Assembly: GCA_023386495.1 (NCBI GenBank)
Contig: JAEWJS010000010.1
Coordinates: forward strand, 22,758 to 86,757
Length of the DNA: 64,000 bases
Direction of reading: 5' to 3'
Source of the DNA: Bacillota bacterium
GTDB taxonomy: Bacteria > Bacillota > Bacilli > Paenibacillales > Paenibacillaceae
This document shows, piece by piece, positions 39,203-48,186 of the stretch; position 1 is the first letter of the stretch, and each line of letters starts with the position of its first letter. The notes below the pieces were generated by a model, which saw nothing but the letters and a program-made list of their open reading frames with translations, was not told the DNA's origin and searched no databases. A program made the position numbers and the translations under genes.

Positions 39203-40393
39203 ATGCAAGTCATTGTGCGCGCTGGCGACACGTTATGGCAGTACAGCCGACTGTTCCAAGTACCGCTCGCATTGATCGCGGATTCGAATCCGAACGTGAA
39301 TCCGCAATCGTTATCTCCGGGAATGATGCTCCATATTCCTGGCTATGTAACGGTGAACCACAGCGTAAGGGCAGGGGACAGCCTGTGGCGGATCGCGGTA
39401 CATTACGGCATGCCGCTTCATGCCGTGTTAGCTGCGAACCCGGGAATCGATCCCGCGGCACTGCGCGTTGGCCAGCTCATCCGAATTCCGAGACGCGTCA
39501 CTTGGCTAGTCGCGGAGACGCAGCAGCCGTACGATTACGCAGCACTCAACCGGGATCTGAATCGGCTGTCTGCTGTCTATCCGTTCCTGAGACGCAGGGC
39601 GATCGGTTCCTCTGTCATGGGCAAGCCGATTCCGGAAATCATGATCGGCCGCGGGGAGAAGAACGTGCATGTGAACGGCGCTTTTCACGGCAATGAGTGG
39701 ATTACGACGCCGATATTGGTTCGTTTCATGAACGAATACTTAATGGCATTAACGAATGCAGCGGCAATTCGCGGCAGATTCATGCTGCCGTACTACGACA
39801 TTGCCTCATTATCCGTCGTGCCGATGGTGAATCCGGACGGCGTGGACCTTGTCGTGAACGGTCGTCCGCAGCAGGAGCCCTATCGAAGCCAGGTGCTCGA
39901 GATCAACGGCGGCAGCGAGGACTTTAGCGGATGGAAGGCCAATATACGAGGGGTCGATCTCAACAATCAATATCCCGCACAGTGGGAGCGCGAAGCGCAG
40001 CGCGGGCCGCGGTCGCCTGCGCCGAGAGATTACGCGGGGACCGGCCCGCTGACGGAGCCGGAATCGATCGCGATCGCCAATCTGACGCGAGAACGGAATT
40101 TCGACCGCGTATTGGCGTTCCATACGCAAGGCGAGGTGATCTTCTGGGGCTACGAGAACCTCGAGACGGAGGCGGCAGAGCAGCTCGTGAACGAATTCGC
40201 CCGCGTCAGCGGCTATCAGCCGATCCGCTACGCCGAGAGCTTCGCGGGCTTCAAGGATTGGTTCATTCAAGATTGGAGAAGGCCGGGCTATACCGTTGAA
40301 GCAGGACGGGGGACGAACCCGCTGCCGCTCGCGCAGCTCGAAGAGAATTATCAGAAGAGCCTCGGCATCCTATTGGCTGCCTTATACGCCTGA
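39203..40393 (+). CDS. LysM-M14 peptidase (gamma-D-glutamyl-diamino acid endopeptidase type)
   Basis: 396 residues: two N-terminal LysM repeats (about 2-46 and 50-96; VRAGDTLWQYS and VRAGDSLWRIA) bind peptidoglycan or chitin-like glycan. A zinc carboxypeptidase M14 domain follows (about 110-395). Zn ligands appear as HGNEW (His and Glu near 160) and the later His of LAFHTQG; the catalytic Glu is in GYTVEAGRG. This is the architecture of endopeptidase I from spore-formers, which cuts the gamma-D-Glu-mDAP bond. No signal peptide, as in the known enzyme. RBS ATGGAGGG precedes the start. Confidence 0.9.
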   Translation: MQVIVRAGDTLWQYSRLFQVPLALIADSNPNVNPQSLSPGMMLHIPGYVTVNHSVRAGDSLWRIAVHYGMPLHAVLAANPGIDPAALRVGQLIRIPRRVTWLVAETQQPYDYAALNRDLNRLSAVYPFLRRRAIGSSVMGKPIPEIMIGRGEKNVHVNGAFHGNEWITTPILVRFMNEYLMALTNAAAIRGRFMLPYYDIASLSVVPMVNPDGVDLVVNGRPQQEPYRSQVLEINGGSEDFSGWKANIRGVDLNNQYPAQWEREAQRGPRSPAPRDYAGTGPLTEPESIAIANLTRERNFDRVLAFHTQGEVIFWGYENLETEAAEQLVNEFARVSGYQPIRYAESFAGFKDWFIQDWRRPGYTVEAGRGTNPLPLAQLEENYQKSLGILLAALYA

Positions 40394-40411
40394 CGAGGCA
40401 TGTCCGCCTGA

Positions 40412-40440
40412 AGACCCGTGCATCGCGCGGGTCTTTGCTG
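40412..40440 (+). terminator. Terminator after the LysM-M14 gene
   Basis: AGACCCG (40412-40418) pairs with CGGGTCT (40428-40434), followed by TTGCTG. Confidence 0.65.
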
Positions 40441-40506
40441 CGTCGGGATCCGATGGCGCAAATATAAGCATCCCTTATGCATCGCATTATTTTTCATAAA
40501 TAATCG

Positions 40507-40535
40507 TTGACAATCCAAAATACGGCTGATATCAT
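40507..40535 (+). promoter_or_regulatory. Sigma-A promoter of the sulfate transport operon
   Basis: TTGACA (40507-40512), 17-bp spacer, TATCAT (40530-40535). The leader of about 95 bases shows no S-box or T-box that I can recognise. Confidence 0.8.
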
Positions 40536-40639
40536 CATCACATATCCAACTAAAAAGGTAGGAATACATGTTTTTACGACCGGACGACCGGAGTGGAAAA
40601 TGGTTCTCATCCGCACATTATGCTAAGGGGTGCTTATTC

Positions 40640-41767
40640 ATGAGATCATTATCTTTCGGTCGTCTTTCTGTTATCGTCGTCGCGCTATCGCTGGTACTAT
40701 CCGCTTGCGGAGGGGCCTCCGGCAGCAACGCGAACAATAATGCAGCGAACAATCAAACTGCGGCTCCGGCAGCTGGTGCCAATACGAATACTGCTGAGCC
40801 GGCAGAGACGCCGGCGGCAGAGCCTAAACCGCCGATCGAGCTGCTGAACGTCTCTTACGATCCGACACGCGAGTTCTATGCGGAATATAACGAAGCCTTC
40901 ATCAAGCAATGGAAGGAAGAGACGGGTCAGGACGTGACGATCAAGCAATCGCATGGCGGCTCCGGGAAGCAAGCTCGCTCCGTCATCGACGGACTCAAGG
41001 CAGACGTTGTGACGCTAGCGCTCGGTTTCGATATCGATGCAGTCGTCGATGCCGGCGTCATCGAAGCGGATTGGCAGCAGCAATTCGAAAATAACAGCGC
41101 GCCTTATACGTCGACGATCGTCTTCCTGGTCCGCAAGGGCAACCCGAAGGGGATCAAGGATTGGGATGATCTCGTTAAGGAAGGCGTCGAAGTCATTACG
41201 CCGAATCCCAAGACCTCCGGCGGCGCAAGGTGGAATTATCTCGCGGCATGGGGTTACGCGTTGAAGCATAACAACAATGACGAAGCGAAGGCGCAAGAAT
41301 TCGTCGGTCAACTATTCAAGAACGTACCCGTTCTCGATTCCGGGGCACGCGGATCCACGACGACTTTCGTCGAACGCCAGATTGGCGACGTACTGCTTGC
41401 ATGGGAGAATGAAGCGCTGCTGTCGCTGAAGGAATTCGGCGAGGACGCATTCGAGATCGTGACGCCTTCCATCAGCATCCTCGCGGAGCCGCCTGTCGCA
41501 ATCGTCGACAAGAATGTCGATGCCAATGGGACCCGCGAGGCTGCGGAAGCTTACCTGCAGTATCTGTACAGCGAAGAAGGTCAGGACCTGGCCGGCAAGC
41601 ACTTCTTCCGTCCGACGCTCCCGGCCGTAGCCGAGAAGTATGCCGACCAGTACAAGGCGCTTGAATTGTTCCAGATCGACCGCGATTTCGGCGGCTGGCG
41701 CGTCGCGCAGGAGAAGCACTTCGCGGACGGCGGCATCTTCGACCAAATCTATACGCCGGGTGCATAG
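40640..41767 (+). CDS. sbp: Sulfate-binding lipoprotein of ABC transporter
   Basis: 375 residues. Signal peptide with lipobox (LVLSACGG, Cys about 22), then an Asn/Ala-rich linker and the periplasmic-type binding domain. Typical Sbp/CysP segments are present: LLNVSYDPTREFYAEYN, QSHGGSGKQARSV, NPKTSGGARWNYLAAWGYAL and the final IFDQIY. The start at 40640 has AAGGGGTG upstream; the frame extends to 40568 without an RBS. First gene of the sbp-cysT-cysW-cysA operon. Confidence 0.93.
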   Translation: MRSLSFGRLSVIVVALSLVLSACGGASGSNANNNAANNQTAAPAAGANTNTAEPAETPAAEPKPPIELLNVSYDPTREFYAEYNEAFIKQWKEETGQDVTIKQSHGGSGKQARSVIDGLKADVVTLALGFDIDAVVDAGVIEADWQQQFENNSAPYTSTIVFLVRKGNPKGIKDWDDLVKEGVEVITPNPKTSGGARWNYLAAWGYALKHNNNDEAKAQEFVGQLFKNVPVLDSGARGSTTTFVERQIGDVLLAWENEALLSLKEFGEDAFEIVTPSISILAEPPVAIVDKNVDANGTREAAEAYLQYLYSEEGQDLAGKHFFRPTLPAVAEKYADQYKALELFQIDRDFGGWRVAQEKHFADGGIFDQIYTPGA

Positions 41768-41797
41768 GCATAGGTGCATAAAGGGAGCTGACTTCAC

Positions 41798-42643
41798 ATG
41801 AAAGGTTCCAAAAATGGTTCCAGGAAGAAAAGCGTACTTCCCGGGTTCGGGATATCGATGGGATTCACGATCACGTACCTGTGCATTATCGTGCTCATCC
41901 CGCTAGCGGGCGTATTGATCAAGACGATGGGACTGTCTTGGGGGGAATTCTGGGATGCGGTGACGAATCCCAGGGTGCTTGCCTCGTACCGGGTAAGCTT
42001 CTTGACTGCCGTACACGCGGCAGCCGTCAATCTCGTCTTCGGTTTGTTAATCGCCTGGGTGCTCGTGCGCTACGAGTTCCCGGGCAAGAAAGTAGTCGAC
42101 AGCTTAGTCGACCTGCCGTTCGCGCTGCCTACGGCGGTAGCCGGCATCGCGTTGACCGCCATCTATGCGCCGAACGGCTGGATCGGGCAATACGCCTCGG
42201 AATTGGGGATTAAGATTGCTTTTACGCCGCTCGGCATCACGATTGCCTTGATCTTCATCGGCTTGCCGTTCGTTGTGCGAACCGTGCAGCCCGTGCTGCA
42301 GGATCTGGAGAAGGAGACGGAGGAGGCGGCCGTCATGCTCGGCGCCTTCCGTCTTCGCACTTTCAGGCGGGTCATTCTCCCGGAGCTCGTGCCCGCGCTG
42401 CTTACGGGCTTCGCGCTGGCGTTCGCCAGAGGCATCGGCGAATACGGCTCGGTCGTATTCATCTCGGGCAATATGCCGCTTAAGACAGAGATCACGCCGC
42501 TCTTGATCATGACGAAGCTCGAGCAGTACGATTACATGGGAGCGACCGCGATTGCCTTGGTAATGCTCGTCGTGTCCTTCCTCATGCTGCTCCTCATTAA
42601 TCTGTTGCAATGGCGCGCGAATCGACGCGTCATTGCGGAATAG
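41798..42643 (+). CDS. cysT: Sulfate ABC transporter permease CysT
   Basis: 281 residues with six helices and the ABC permease loop (EEAAVMLGAFRLRTFRRVILPELVPALLTG, about 185-215) that contacts the ATPase. DLPFALPTAVAGIALT is characteristic of the sulfate/thiosulfate CysT subunit. It lies 30 bases behind sbp and pairs with CysW to form the channel. Confidence 0.93.
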   Translation: MKGSKNGSRKKSVLPGFGISMGFTITYLCIIVLIPLAGVLIKTMGLSWGEFWDAVTNPRVLASYRVSFLTAVHAAAVNLVFGLLIAWVLVRYEFPGKKVVDSLVDLPFALPTAVAGIALTAIYAPNGWIGQYASELGIKIAFTPLGITIALIFIGLPFVVRTVQPVLQDLEKETEEAAVMLGAFRLRTFRRVILPELVPALLTGFALAFARGIGEYGSVVFISGNMPLKTEITPLLIMTKLEQYDYMGATAIALVMLVVSFLMLLLINLLQWRANRRVIAE

Positions 42644-42653
42644 GGGGAGACAG

Positions 42654-43538
42654 ATGGCAGGAGCAATTACGACGCATCTCTCATCGGAATCGTCGCGCAG
42701 GCCGGCTCATATCACGGAATCCAGAGGCGTTCGCTGGACGCTGATCGCGATCGCGCTGTTATTCTTAACGCTGGTCGTGGGGCTGCCCCTCATCTCCGTA
42801 TTTATCGAAGCATTCAAGAAAGGCGCAGAAGTCTACTTGGCTTCGATCACGGAGAAGGACGCCTTGTCCGCGCTTCGGCTGACGCTCATGGCCGCGCTCA
42901 TCGCCGTGCCGCTGAATACGATATTCGGGATCGCGGCAGCCTGGGCGATTACCAAATTCAGGTTCAAGGGCAAGAACGTTCTGATCACGCTGATCGATCT
43001 GCCGTTTGCCGTATCGCCCGTTATATCCGGTCTTATCTACGTGCTGCTGTTCGGGGCGCAAGGCTTCTTAGGTCCATGGCTCGACGAACGCAATATTCAG
43101 ATCATCTTCGCGCTGCCGGGCATTGTGCTGGCAACCGTCTTCGTTACGTTTCCGTTCATCGCCAGGGAGCTGATTCCGCTCATGCAAGCGCAAGGCGTGC
43201 AAGAGGAAGAGGCCGCCGCCAGCTTAGGCGCCAAGGGCTGGCAAATTTTCTGGCACGTGACGCTGCCGAACGTGAAGTGGGGGCTGCTCTACGGGATCAT
43301 TCTCTGCAACGCGCGAGCAATGGGGGAATTCGGCGCCGTATCCGTCGTCTCCGGCCATATCCGCGGGGAGACGAACACGCTGCCGCTGCATGTCGAGATT
43401 CTGTACAACGAATATCAGTTCTCGGCATCCTTCGCCGTCGCTTCGCTGCTCGTGCTGCTGGCCGTCGTCACGCTCATTGCCAAGGCATTGATCGAATGGA
43501 AATCATCCGGCAGCAAGCCGGAACGCGAGGGGAGATGA
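42654..43538 (+). CDS. cysW: Sulfate ABC transporter permease CysW
   Basis: A protein of about 294 residues with six helices. The EEA-type loop QEEEAAASLGAKGWQIFWHVTLPNVKWG and the segment ARAMGEFGAVSVVSGHIRGETNTLPLHVEILYNEYQ are diagnostic of CysW. The ATG at 42654 follows AGGGGGAG, 10 bases after the cysT stop; an upstream TTG at 42633 would overlap cysT. Confidence 0.93.
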   Translation: MAGAITTHLSSESSRRPAHITESRGVRWTLIAIALLFLTLVVGLPLISVFIEAFKKGAEVYLASITEKDALSALRLTLMAALIAVPLNTIFGIAAAWAITKFRFKGKNVLITLIDLPFAVSPVISGLIYVLLFGAQGFLGPWLDERNIQIIFALPGIVLATVFVTFPFIARELIPLMQAQGVQEEEAAASLGAKGWQIFWHVTLPNVKWGLLYGIILCNARAMGEFGAVSVVSGHIRGETNTLPLHVEILYNEYQFSASFAVASLLVLLAVVTLIAKALIEWKSSGSKPEREGR

Positions 43539-43542
43539 CCAC

Positions 43543-44607
43543 ATGCATATCGAGCTTAAGAATGTGTCTAAAAATTTCGGCGGTCATGCTGCGGTATCGC
43601 AAGTGAGCTTCACGATCGAGCGAGGCAAGCTGATCGGGCTGCTCGGCCCAAGCGGAGGCGGCAAGTCGACGCTGCTGCGGATGCTCGCAGGCCTCGAGAC
43701 GCCGGACGCTGGCGACATCATCATCGGCGGCGTGCGCGTGAATGACCTGCCGCCGCAGCATCGCGGCATCGGATTCGTCTTCCAGAACTACGCGTTGTTC
43801 CGTCACATGAACGTGTTCGACAATATCGCGTTCGGCCTCACGATCAAGAAGGAGAAGAAGGCGGACATCCGCGACCGGGTGAACGAGCTGCTCGCACTGA
43901 CGGGGCTGAGCGGCCTGGAGAAGCGCTATCCGAATCAACTGTCGGGCGGACAACGACAGCGCGTCGCATTCGCCAGAGCGCTCGCGCCCAGACCCGAGCT
44001 GCTGCTGCTCGACGAGCCGTTCGCCGCTATCGATGCCAAGGTTCGCAAGGAGCTTCGCACATGGCTGAAGGAGTTGATCGGGACGATCGGCATTACGTCG
44101 ATCTTCGTGACACATGACCAAGACGAAGCCGTCGAGGTGGCAGACGAGATGCTGATCGTGCAGCAGGGCAAGCTGGAACAGCAAGGGACACCGGTCGAGA
44201 TCTACAGCTCGCCGCAGACACCTTTTGTCGCCAGCTTCATCGGGCAATCGACGAGGCTTGAACAGCCGCAGCAGCTGAAGGGCTTCGAACGTTCGGATTT
44301 TGCAGCAAGCGCGACTGCAATCGTACGGCCCGAATTCATCGAAGTCGGCGAGCCGGGCGAGATCACTTATCCTTCGGCCGTCGAGACGGGCATCGTGAAG
44401 CAGGTGTACTTCAGAGGCGCCCATCTCGAGGTCGAGCTGGATGTCCGCGGCAACCGGCTATACGCCTATCGTTCCTTGGATCGCCGTCCGTTCAAGCCGA
44501 GCGACCAAGTAGAGGTGTTGATTCATCGCATCTATGCCATTGAAGGCGATCGCACGCGATTGATCGAGAATCCGCTCAAGCAGGATCCGCTGCCGGTATT
44601 CATATAA
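43543..44607 (+). CDS. cysA: Sulfate ABC transporter ATP-binding protein CysA
   Basis: 354 residues. Walker A GPSGGGKST (35-43), Q-loop Gln 81, signature LSGGQ (133-137), Walker B LLLLDEP (about 153-159), and the H-loop His in FVTHDQDEA. The C-terminal 110 residues form the TOBE-like regulatory domain seen in CysA and MalK. It overlaps no neighbour and starts 4 bases after cysW; it energises the CysTW channel. Confidence 0.93.
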   Translation: MHIELKNVSKNFGGHAAVSQVSFTIERGKLIGLLGPSGGGKSTLLRMLAGLETPDAGDIIIGGVRVNDLPPQHRGIGFVFQNYALFRHMNVFDNIAFGLTIKKEKKADIRDRVNELLALTGLSGLEKRYPNQLSGGQRQRVAFARALAPRPELLLLDEPFAAIDAKVRKELRTWLKELIGTIGITSIFVTHDQDEAVEVADEMLIVQQGKLEQQGTPVEIYSSPQTPFVASFIGQSTRLEQPQQLKGFERSDFAASATAIVRPEFIEVGEPGEITYPSAVETGIVKQVYFRGAHLEVELDVRGNRLYAYRSLDRRPFKPSDQVEVLIHRIYAIEGDRTRLIENPLKQDPLPVFI

Positions 44608-44711
44608 TCTAACAGGTATGACCCTCATGCAGCACCTTATTTCACAGGGCATGGGGATTACTATTCGACTTAATCCCGACTAATCCTATGAGAATGATGG
44701 AGGCGATTCGT

Positions 44712-44921
44712 ATGGCGAGAGCATTGAAAATTGACGACGTGTTGTTGGAGCGCATACTGGAAAGACTGAACGGTCTCGAGTACGGGTCGGTGCTGATCAC
44801 CGTTCACGACGGCAAAATCGTGCAAATCGATCGAACCGAAAGGAAACGATATCAGGATCAAGATCACCATCAGCCAGCTGCCGATCAGGGACAGTCCAAG
44901 TCGTTGTTGTCGTTGAACTAA
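44712..44921 (+). CDS. YezD-like DUF2292 small protein
   Basis: A 69-residue protein. The N-terminal half (ILERLNGLEYGSVLITVHDGKIVQIDRTER) is the DUF2292/YezD domain, a short strand-rich motif; the C-terminus is polar and Gln/Asp-rich. YezD genes commonly accompany sulfate or sulfur-assimilation operons in Bacilli, as here behind cysA. The start at 44712 lies 8 bases behind GGAGG; upstream in-frame ATGs overlap that RBS. Its molecular role is unknown. Confidence 0.8.
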   Translation: MARALKIDDVLLERILERLNGLEYGSVLITVHDGKIVQIDRTERKRYQDQDHHQPAADQGQSKSLLSLN

Positions 44922-44968
44922 GTTAGGATTCACATCATGCTATTCGAATACCGCGACCGTACGAACGG

Positions 44969-45005
44969 AGGCATTCTTCTTAGAAGATGCCTTCTTCTTC
45001 TTATA
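44969..45005 (+). terminator. Terminator after the sulfate/yezD genes
   Basis: AGGCAT (44969-44974) pairs with ATGCCT (44987-44992), extended by TTCT/AGAA with a bulge, then a pyrimidine-rich TTCTTCTT tail. Confidence 0.65.
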
Positions 45006-45048
45006 TAGTGGTCCTAATAACGATCTAGACGAGGAGTGTAAACGAACA

Positions 45049-45681
45049 ATGACACCATTTACGCATGACCTTACCCATCCGCAGGCTGGCCTGCAGTACG
45101 AGCGAGAAGTGAGCGAGACGCGGATCCCCGATTATCCCGTTCATCCGTTGGTCTTGAACCGCTGGTCTCCGCGTTCTTACGCAGCAGATCTCCCGATTAG
45201 CGATGAAGTGCTCTATACCGTGCTGGAAGCGGCGCGATGGGCGCCGTCCGGCGGCAATCAGCAGCCTTGGCGATTCTATGTCGCGCGTACCGCCGAGGAA
45301 CGGCAGGCGTTCCAATCCTTCATTCGTCCGCGCAACCGATTATGGACGTCGAAGGCGCCCGTGCTGCTCCTCATCGGATCGGTTACGAAGCGGGAGAGCG
45401 GCGAACCGCTCAACTCGCATGCATTCGATGCCGGCGCAGCCTGGGCTACGCTGGCCTTCCAAGCGAAGCTGCTTGGTCTCTCGACGCGAGCCGTCGGCGG
45501 GTTCGACCAAGACGCTGCCCGCAGCGTGCTGCAGGTGCCGGATGCGATTGCCTTGCATGCTGTCGTTGCCCTCGGGTATCGCGGCGGACTCGACACGCTG
45601 GATAGCGAATTCCATGAGCAGGAGAAGCCGAACGGCAGACGCCCGCTCAACGAGAGTATTGTTCCGATCGTCCTTCTATAG
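45049..45681 (+). CDS. Nitroreductase family protein
   Basis: A 210-residue FMN-dependent oxidoreductase of the nitroreductase fold: RWSPRSYAADLPISDEVLYTVLEAARWAPSGGNQQPWRF is the FMN-binding start, and FDAGAAWATLAFQAKLLGLSTRAVGGFD the second conserved block. Substrate unknown. RBS GAGGAGTG precedes the ATG. It is a single gene ending at a bidirectional terminator. Confidence 0.88.
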   Translation: MTPFTHDLTHPQAGLQYEREVSETRIPDYPVHPLVLNRWSPRSYAADLPISDEVLYTVLEAARWAPSGGNQQPWRFYVARTAEERQAFQSFIRPRNRLWTSKAPVLLLIGSVTKRESGEPLNSHAFDAGAAWATLAFQAKLLGLSTRAVGGFDQDAARSVLQVPDAIALHAVVALGYRGGLDTLDSEFHEQEKPNGRRPLNESIVPIVLL

Positions 45682-45717
45682 TTCAGTGACGCCGGCAGCA
45701 AAGAGGTTATCGATGAA

Positions 45718-45745
45718 GAAGAGACTGCTCACGCAGTCTCTTTCT
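45718..45745. terminator. Bidirectional terminator
   Basis: AGAGACTGC pairs with GCAGTCTCT across TCAC, with A/T-rich flanks on both sides. It overlaps the stop codon of the convergent gene (45729-45731). Confidence 0.8.
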
Positions 45746-46187
45746 TCATCTGCTCGACCTTGGCGATCATCGACGCGACGACAGTATCGCGGTACCGAAC
45801 GGCCAGGAGAAGAACTTGAAGCTGTTGTCGGCGCGTGAGTTGACGGAATCGGGGCTCTTCGCGCATGAATGTCCGAATGATCGCAAGCGCCGGGGCTTGC
45901 CTGACTAGCCTGCGCAGCCGCGCGCCGTATGCACGTATTCGCGATCGAGCAGGCGATTCGTCAACCAGGCAAGGAGCGGCATGTTTCTTCGTATGGTTCA
46001 CGAGATAATCGTATCTTGAGCGCCCGATCAACAGGCTGTAGGTGCCGTCCTGCCGGTTGCGTCTGACGACGAGCAATTGCATGGCGTCCCACATGAAGCT
46101 GCGAAGCTTGCGTAATCGTGAGGTTAATGCTGCGGGTTCACCGGGCTTAATCTTGCGAAGAGGGATATACCGGACCGTGAATCGCAT
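45729..46187 (-). CDS. Basic protein of unknown function with ParB-like N-terminus
   Basis: 152 residues, strongly basic and Arg-rich. The start MRFTVRYIPLRKIKPGEP resembles the first strand of ParB/Srx-like domains, but the catalytic or CTP-binding motifs are not visible, so this is only a similarity of appearance. No membrane segment or signal. It stands alone between two plus-strand units. Confidence 0.6.
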   Translation of the reverse strand: MRFTVRYIPLRKIKPGEPAALTSRLRKLRSFMWDAMQLLVVRRNRQDGTYSLLIGRSRYDYLVNHTKKHAAPCLVDESPARSRIRAYGARLRRLVRQAPALAIIRTFMREEPRFRQLTRRQQLQVLLLAVRYRDTVVASMIAKVEQMKKETA

Positions 46188-46317
46188 CTGTCTCCACCTC
46201 CTCCGTAACTAGATCCTATGCAGATCAATGTTCGTCCTAGTCGAAAGTTGGCGGAATAGGCAAGCACGCGCAGGATATGGTATCATTCACATGTGAAGCA
46301 TAGAGGAGGAGAGAGCA

Positions 46318-46686
46318 GTGGAACGCATCCAGCACGATCCCGTATGCGAAGAAGCTTGCGAAGGGACGACCGCGGACATAACGGCTGTTCGGAGCAGCTT
46401 GGTCTCGGATTCGACTGCCGGCGACCTGGCCGACTTATTCAAGGCATTAGGCGACCCGACTCGCGTTCGAATCATTCACGCGCTCCATCTAAGCGAGCTA
46501 TGCGTGCACGATCTGACGGTCGTGCTGAACATGGGGCAATCGGCCGTGTCGCACCAACTGCGATTCCTGCGCAACATGCGGATCGTGAAACGGCGCAAAG
46601 TGGGCAAGACCGTATACTATTCCTTGGACGATGAGCACGTCGCGCAGATTTTTAAGCTGACGTTGGAGCATCTGACGCATAGCTGA
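46318..46686 (+). CDS. czrA: ArsR/SmtB-type Zn/Co-sensing repressor
   Basis: 122 residues. The winged helix is followed by the alpha-5 metal site: DEHVAQIFKLTLEHLTH gives D-x-H and H-x-x-H with the CzrA spacing, so it should sense zinc or cobalt. The N-terminal CEEAC and ELCVHDL recall CadC but lack its full Cys set. The GTG start is 8-9 bases behind GGAGGAGAG. It is followed by a terminator and then by a CDF exporter with an SmtB-type operator, the expected target. Confidence 0.88.
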   Translation: MERIQHDPVCEEACEGTTADITAVRSSLVSDSTAGDLADLFKALGDPTRVRIIHALHLSELCVHDLTVVLNMGQSAVSHQLRFLRNMRIVKRRKVGKTVYYSLDDEHVAQIFKLTLEHLTHS

Positions 46687-46703
46687 TCGCGTACCGAATC
46701 CGG

Positions 46704-46745
46704 CACCTGTCCGACAGCGCAAGACGCTGTCGGACAGGTGCTTTT
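46704..46745 (+). terminator. Strong terminator after czrA-like gene
   Basis: A perfect 16-bp stem (CACCTGTCCGACAGCG and its complement) with a short loop and TTTT. Confidence 0.9.
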
Positions 46746-46817
46746 GCGTGCGGCGTGAATAGAATGAAGCAGTTTATCGAATGGTATTGCAAAACCAGTC
46801 GCGATTAGCTAATATTA

Positions 46818-46839
46818 CATATGAGCATATATTCATATG
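46818..46839 (+). promoter_or_regulatory. SmtB/CzrA-type operator upstream of the CDF exporter
   Basis: A 22-bp AT-rich inverted repeat with arms CATATGA and TCATATG, about 30 bp before the exporter start. This is a standard place for an ArsR/SmtB repressor. Confidence 0.7.
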
Positions 46840-46868
46840 TTAAATCACGCCAATCGGAGGCATATACG

Positions 46869-47888
46869 ATGAGCAACCATACAGGCAAGCACGACCGTTA
46901 TCACCAAGAACACGAATGTGATCATCAACATCGCAGCCACAGCCACGGTCACAGCCACGGTCATAGCCATGGACATAGCCATGGACATAGCCACGGCCAC
47001 GGGCACCATCATGCCCATATGCCGAATAACAAGGCAGGACTGACGATCGCGCTCTCGATCACGGCGGGCATCATGCTCCTCGAATTTGTCGGCGGCCTCG
47101 TGACGAACAGCCTGGCGCTGCTGTCGGATTCGGGCCATATGCTGAGCGATGCCGCTGCGCTGGCGCTCAGCTTGTTCGCGCTCTGGTTCGCTGCCAAGCC
47201 GCCGTCCGCCAAGCGATCGTTCGGCTTCGCGCGATTCGAGGTGCTGGCCGCGCTGGTGAACGGTGCGACGCTGTTCGCGATTGCCGGCTTCATCGTATGG
47301 GAAGCGGCCGAACGCGTCATGGACCCGCCTGCGGTGGCCGGCGGAACGATGATGCTGATCGCCGGCATCGGACTGCTGGCGAATCTGGCGAGCGCTTGGT
47401 TCTTGCTGCGGATGGGAGACGTGAAGGACAACCTGAACGTGCGCAGCGCGTACCTGCACGTGCTCGGCGATGCGCTCGGATCGGTCGGAGCCATCCTGGC
47501 TGGCGTTCTGATGTACGCTTTCGACTGGTACATCGCGGACCCGATTATCAGCGTCATCGTCGCGCTGCTCATCCTACGCGGCGCATGGAACGTCATGAAG
47601 ACGGCTGTGCATATTCTCATGGAGGGGACGCCGCATGGGATCGATGCCGTGCAGGTGAAGCGATCGCTCGAGCGCATCGCGGGCGTACGCGACGTGCATG
47701 ACCTGCATATCTGGACGATCTCTTCCGGTCTAGATGCGCTGAGCTGTCACCTCCTGATCGAGGATTCGGCCGACAGCCGAGCCATTCTGCAACAGGCGAT
47801 TACCTGCTTGGAGGAAGTGTACGGCATCGAGCACGCGACGGTTCAAGTCGAGACATCGGCGCTTAAGCACGCCTCGCTCAAAGTGTGA
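46869..47888 (+). CDS. czcD: Cation diffusion facilitator (zinc/cobalt exporter)
   Basis: A 339-residue CDF protein. The N-terminal 50 residues contain a run of HxH repeats (SHGH repeated) that can bind metal. Six helices follow, with LLSDSGHMLSDAAAL (helix 2, HxxxD metal site) and LHVLGDALGSVGAI (helix 5, HxxxD). The cytoplasmic C-terminal domain ends with DLHIWTISSG...SCHLLIED, as in CzcD/YiiP. The start at 46869 follows CGGAGG; the ATG at 46821 lies inside the operator. Induced by metal through the preceding ArsR protein (inference). Confidence 0.92.
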   Translation: MSNHTGKHDRYHQEHECDHQHRSHSHGHSHGHSHGHSHGHSHGHGHHHAHMPNNKAGLTIALSITAGIMLLEFVGGLVTNSLALLSDSGHMLSDAAALALSLFALWFAAKPPSAKRSFGFARFEVLAALVNGATLFAIAGFIVWEAAERVMDPPAVAGGTMMLIAGIGLLANLASAWFLLRMGDVKDNLNVRSAYLHVLGDALGSVGAILAGVLMYAFDWYIADPIISVIVALLILRGAWNVMKTAVHILMEGTPHGIDAVQVKRSLERIAGVRDVHDLHIWTISSGLDALSCHLLIEDSADSRAILQQAITCLEEVYGIEHATVQVETSALKHASLKV

Positions 47889-47900
47889 GCTCACGACCGG

Positions 47901-47941
47901 ACTGTCGGGGTGACGGGGACGCTCCCTCGATTCCCGACGGT
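47901..47941. terminator. Hairpin between the CDF gene and the ger operon
   Basis: ACTGTCGGG (47901-47909) pairs with CCCGACGGT (47933-47941) with one G-T pair. No clear T-run. Confidence 0.45.
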
Positions 47942-47948
47942 TCGATAG

Positions 47949-48161
47949 TCAATGCATCAGCCACCCCGCTATTTTATACCCCGCATAACCCAGAATGCCG
48001 AGCGCGACATTGAGCCAACCGACCACGGCCGCAGCCTTCATCTCCTTCTTCATGTCCGCCATGCGGTAGCGCTTCTTATCGAAGCGCAGAATCATCCAGC
48101 CGCTCAGCACGAATAGGAGCACGGTGTAGTTGGTATAGCCGACCGATGTGAAGGTGAACAT
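47949..48161 (-). CDS. Small membrane protein of the ger operon (CLC_0170-like)
   Basis: 70 residues with two hydrophobic helices (about 10-25 and 46-66) and a Lys-rich loop (FDKKRYRMADMKKEMK). Small proteins of this size and topology follow gerA-type operons in Paenibacillus and clostridia and some are called CLC_0170. RBS GGAGGGCTTG precedes the ATG. It is 25 bases behind the gerC-like gene, so cotranscribed. Confidence 0.6.
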   Translation of the reverse strand: MFTFTSVGYTNYTVLLFVLSGWMILRFDKKRYRMADMKKEMKAAAVVGWLNVALGILGYAGYKIAGWLMH

Positions 48162-48186
48162 GCCGTCAAGCCCTCCTCGAAGCTTA

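Noticed and set aside
40536..40639. Possible S-box riboswitch upstream of the sulfate operon
   Set aside because: The leader is only about 95 bases and shows neither the conserved S-box helices nor a terminator hairpin.
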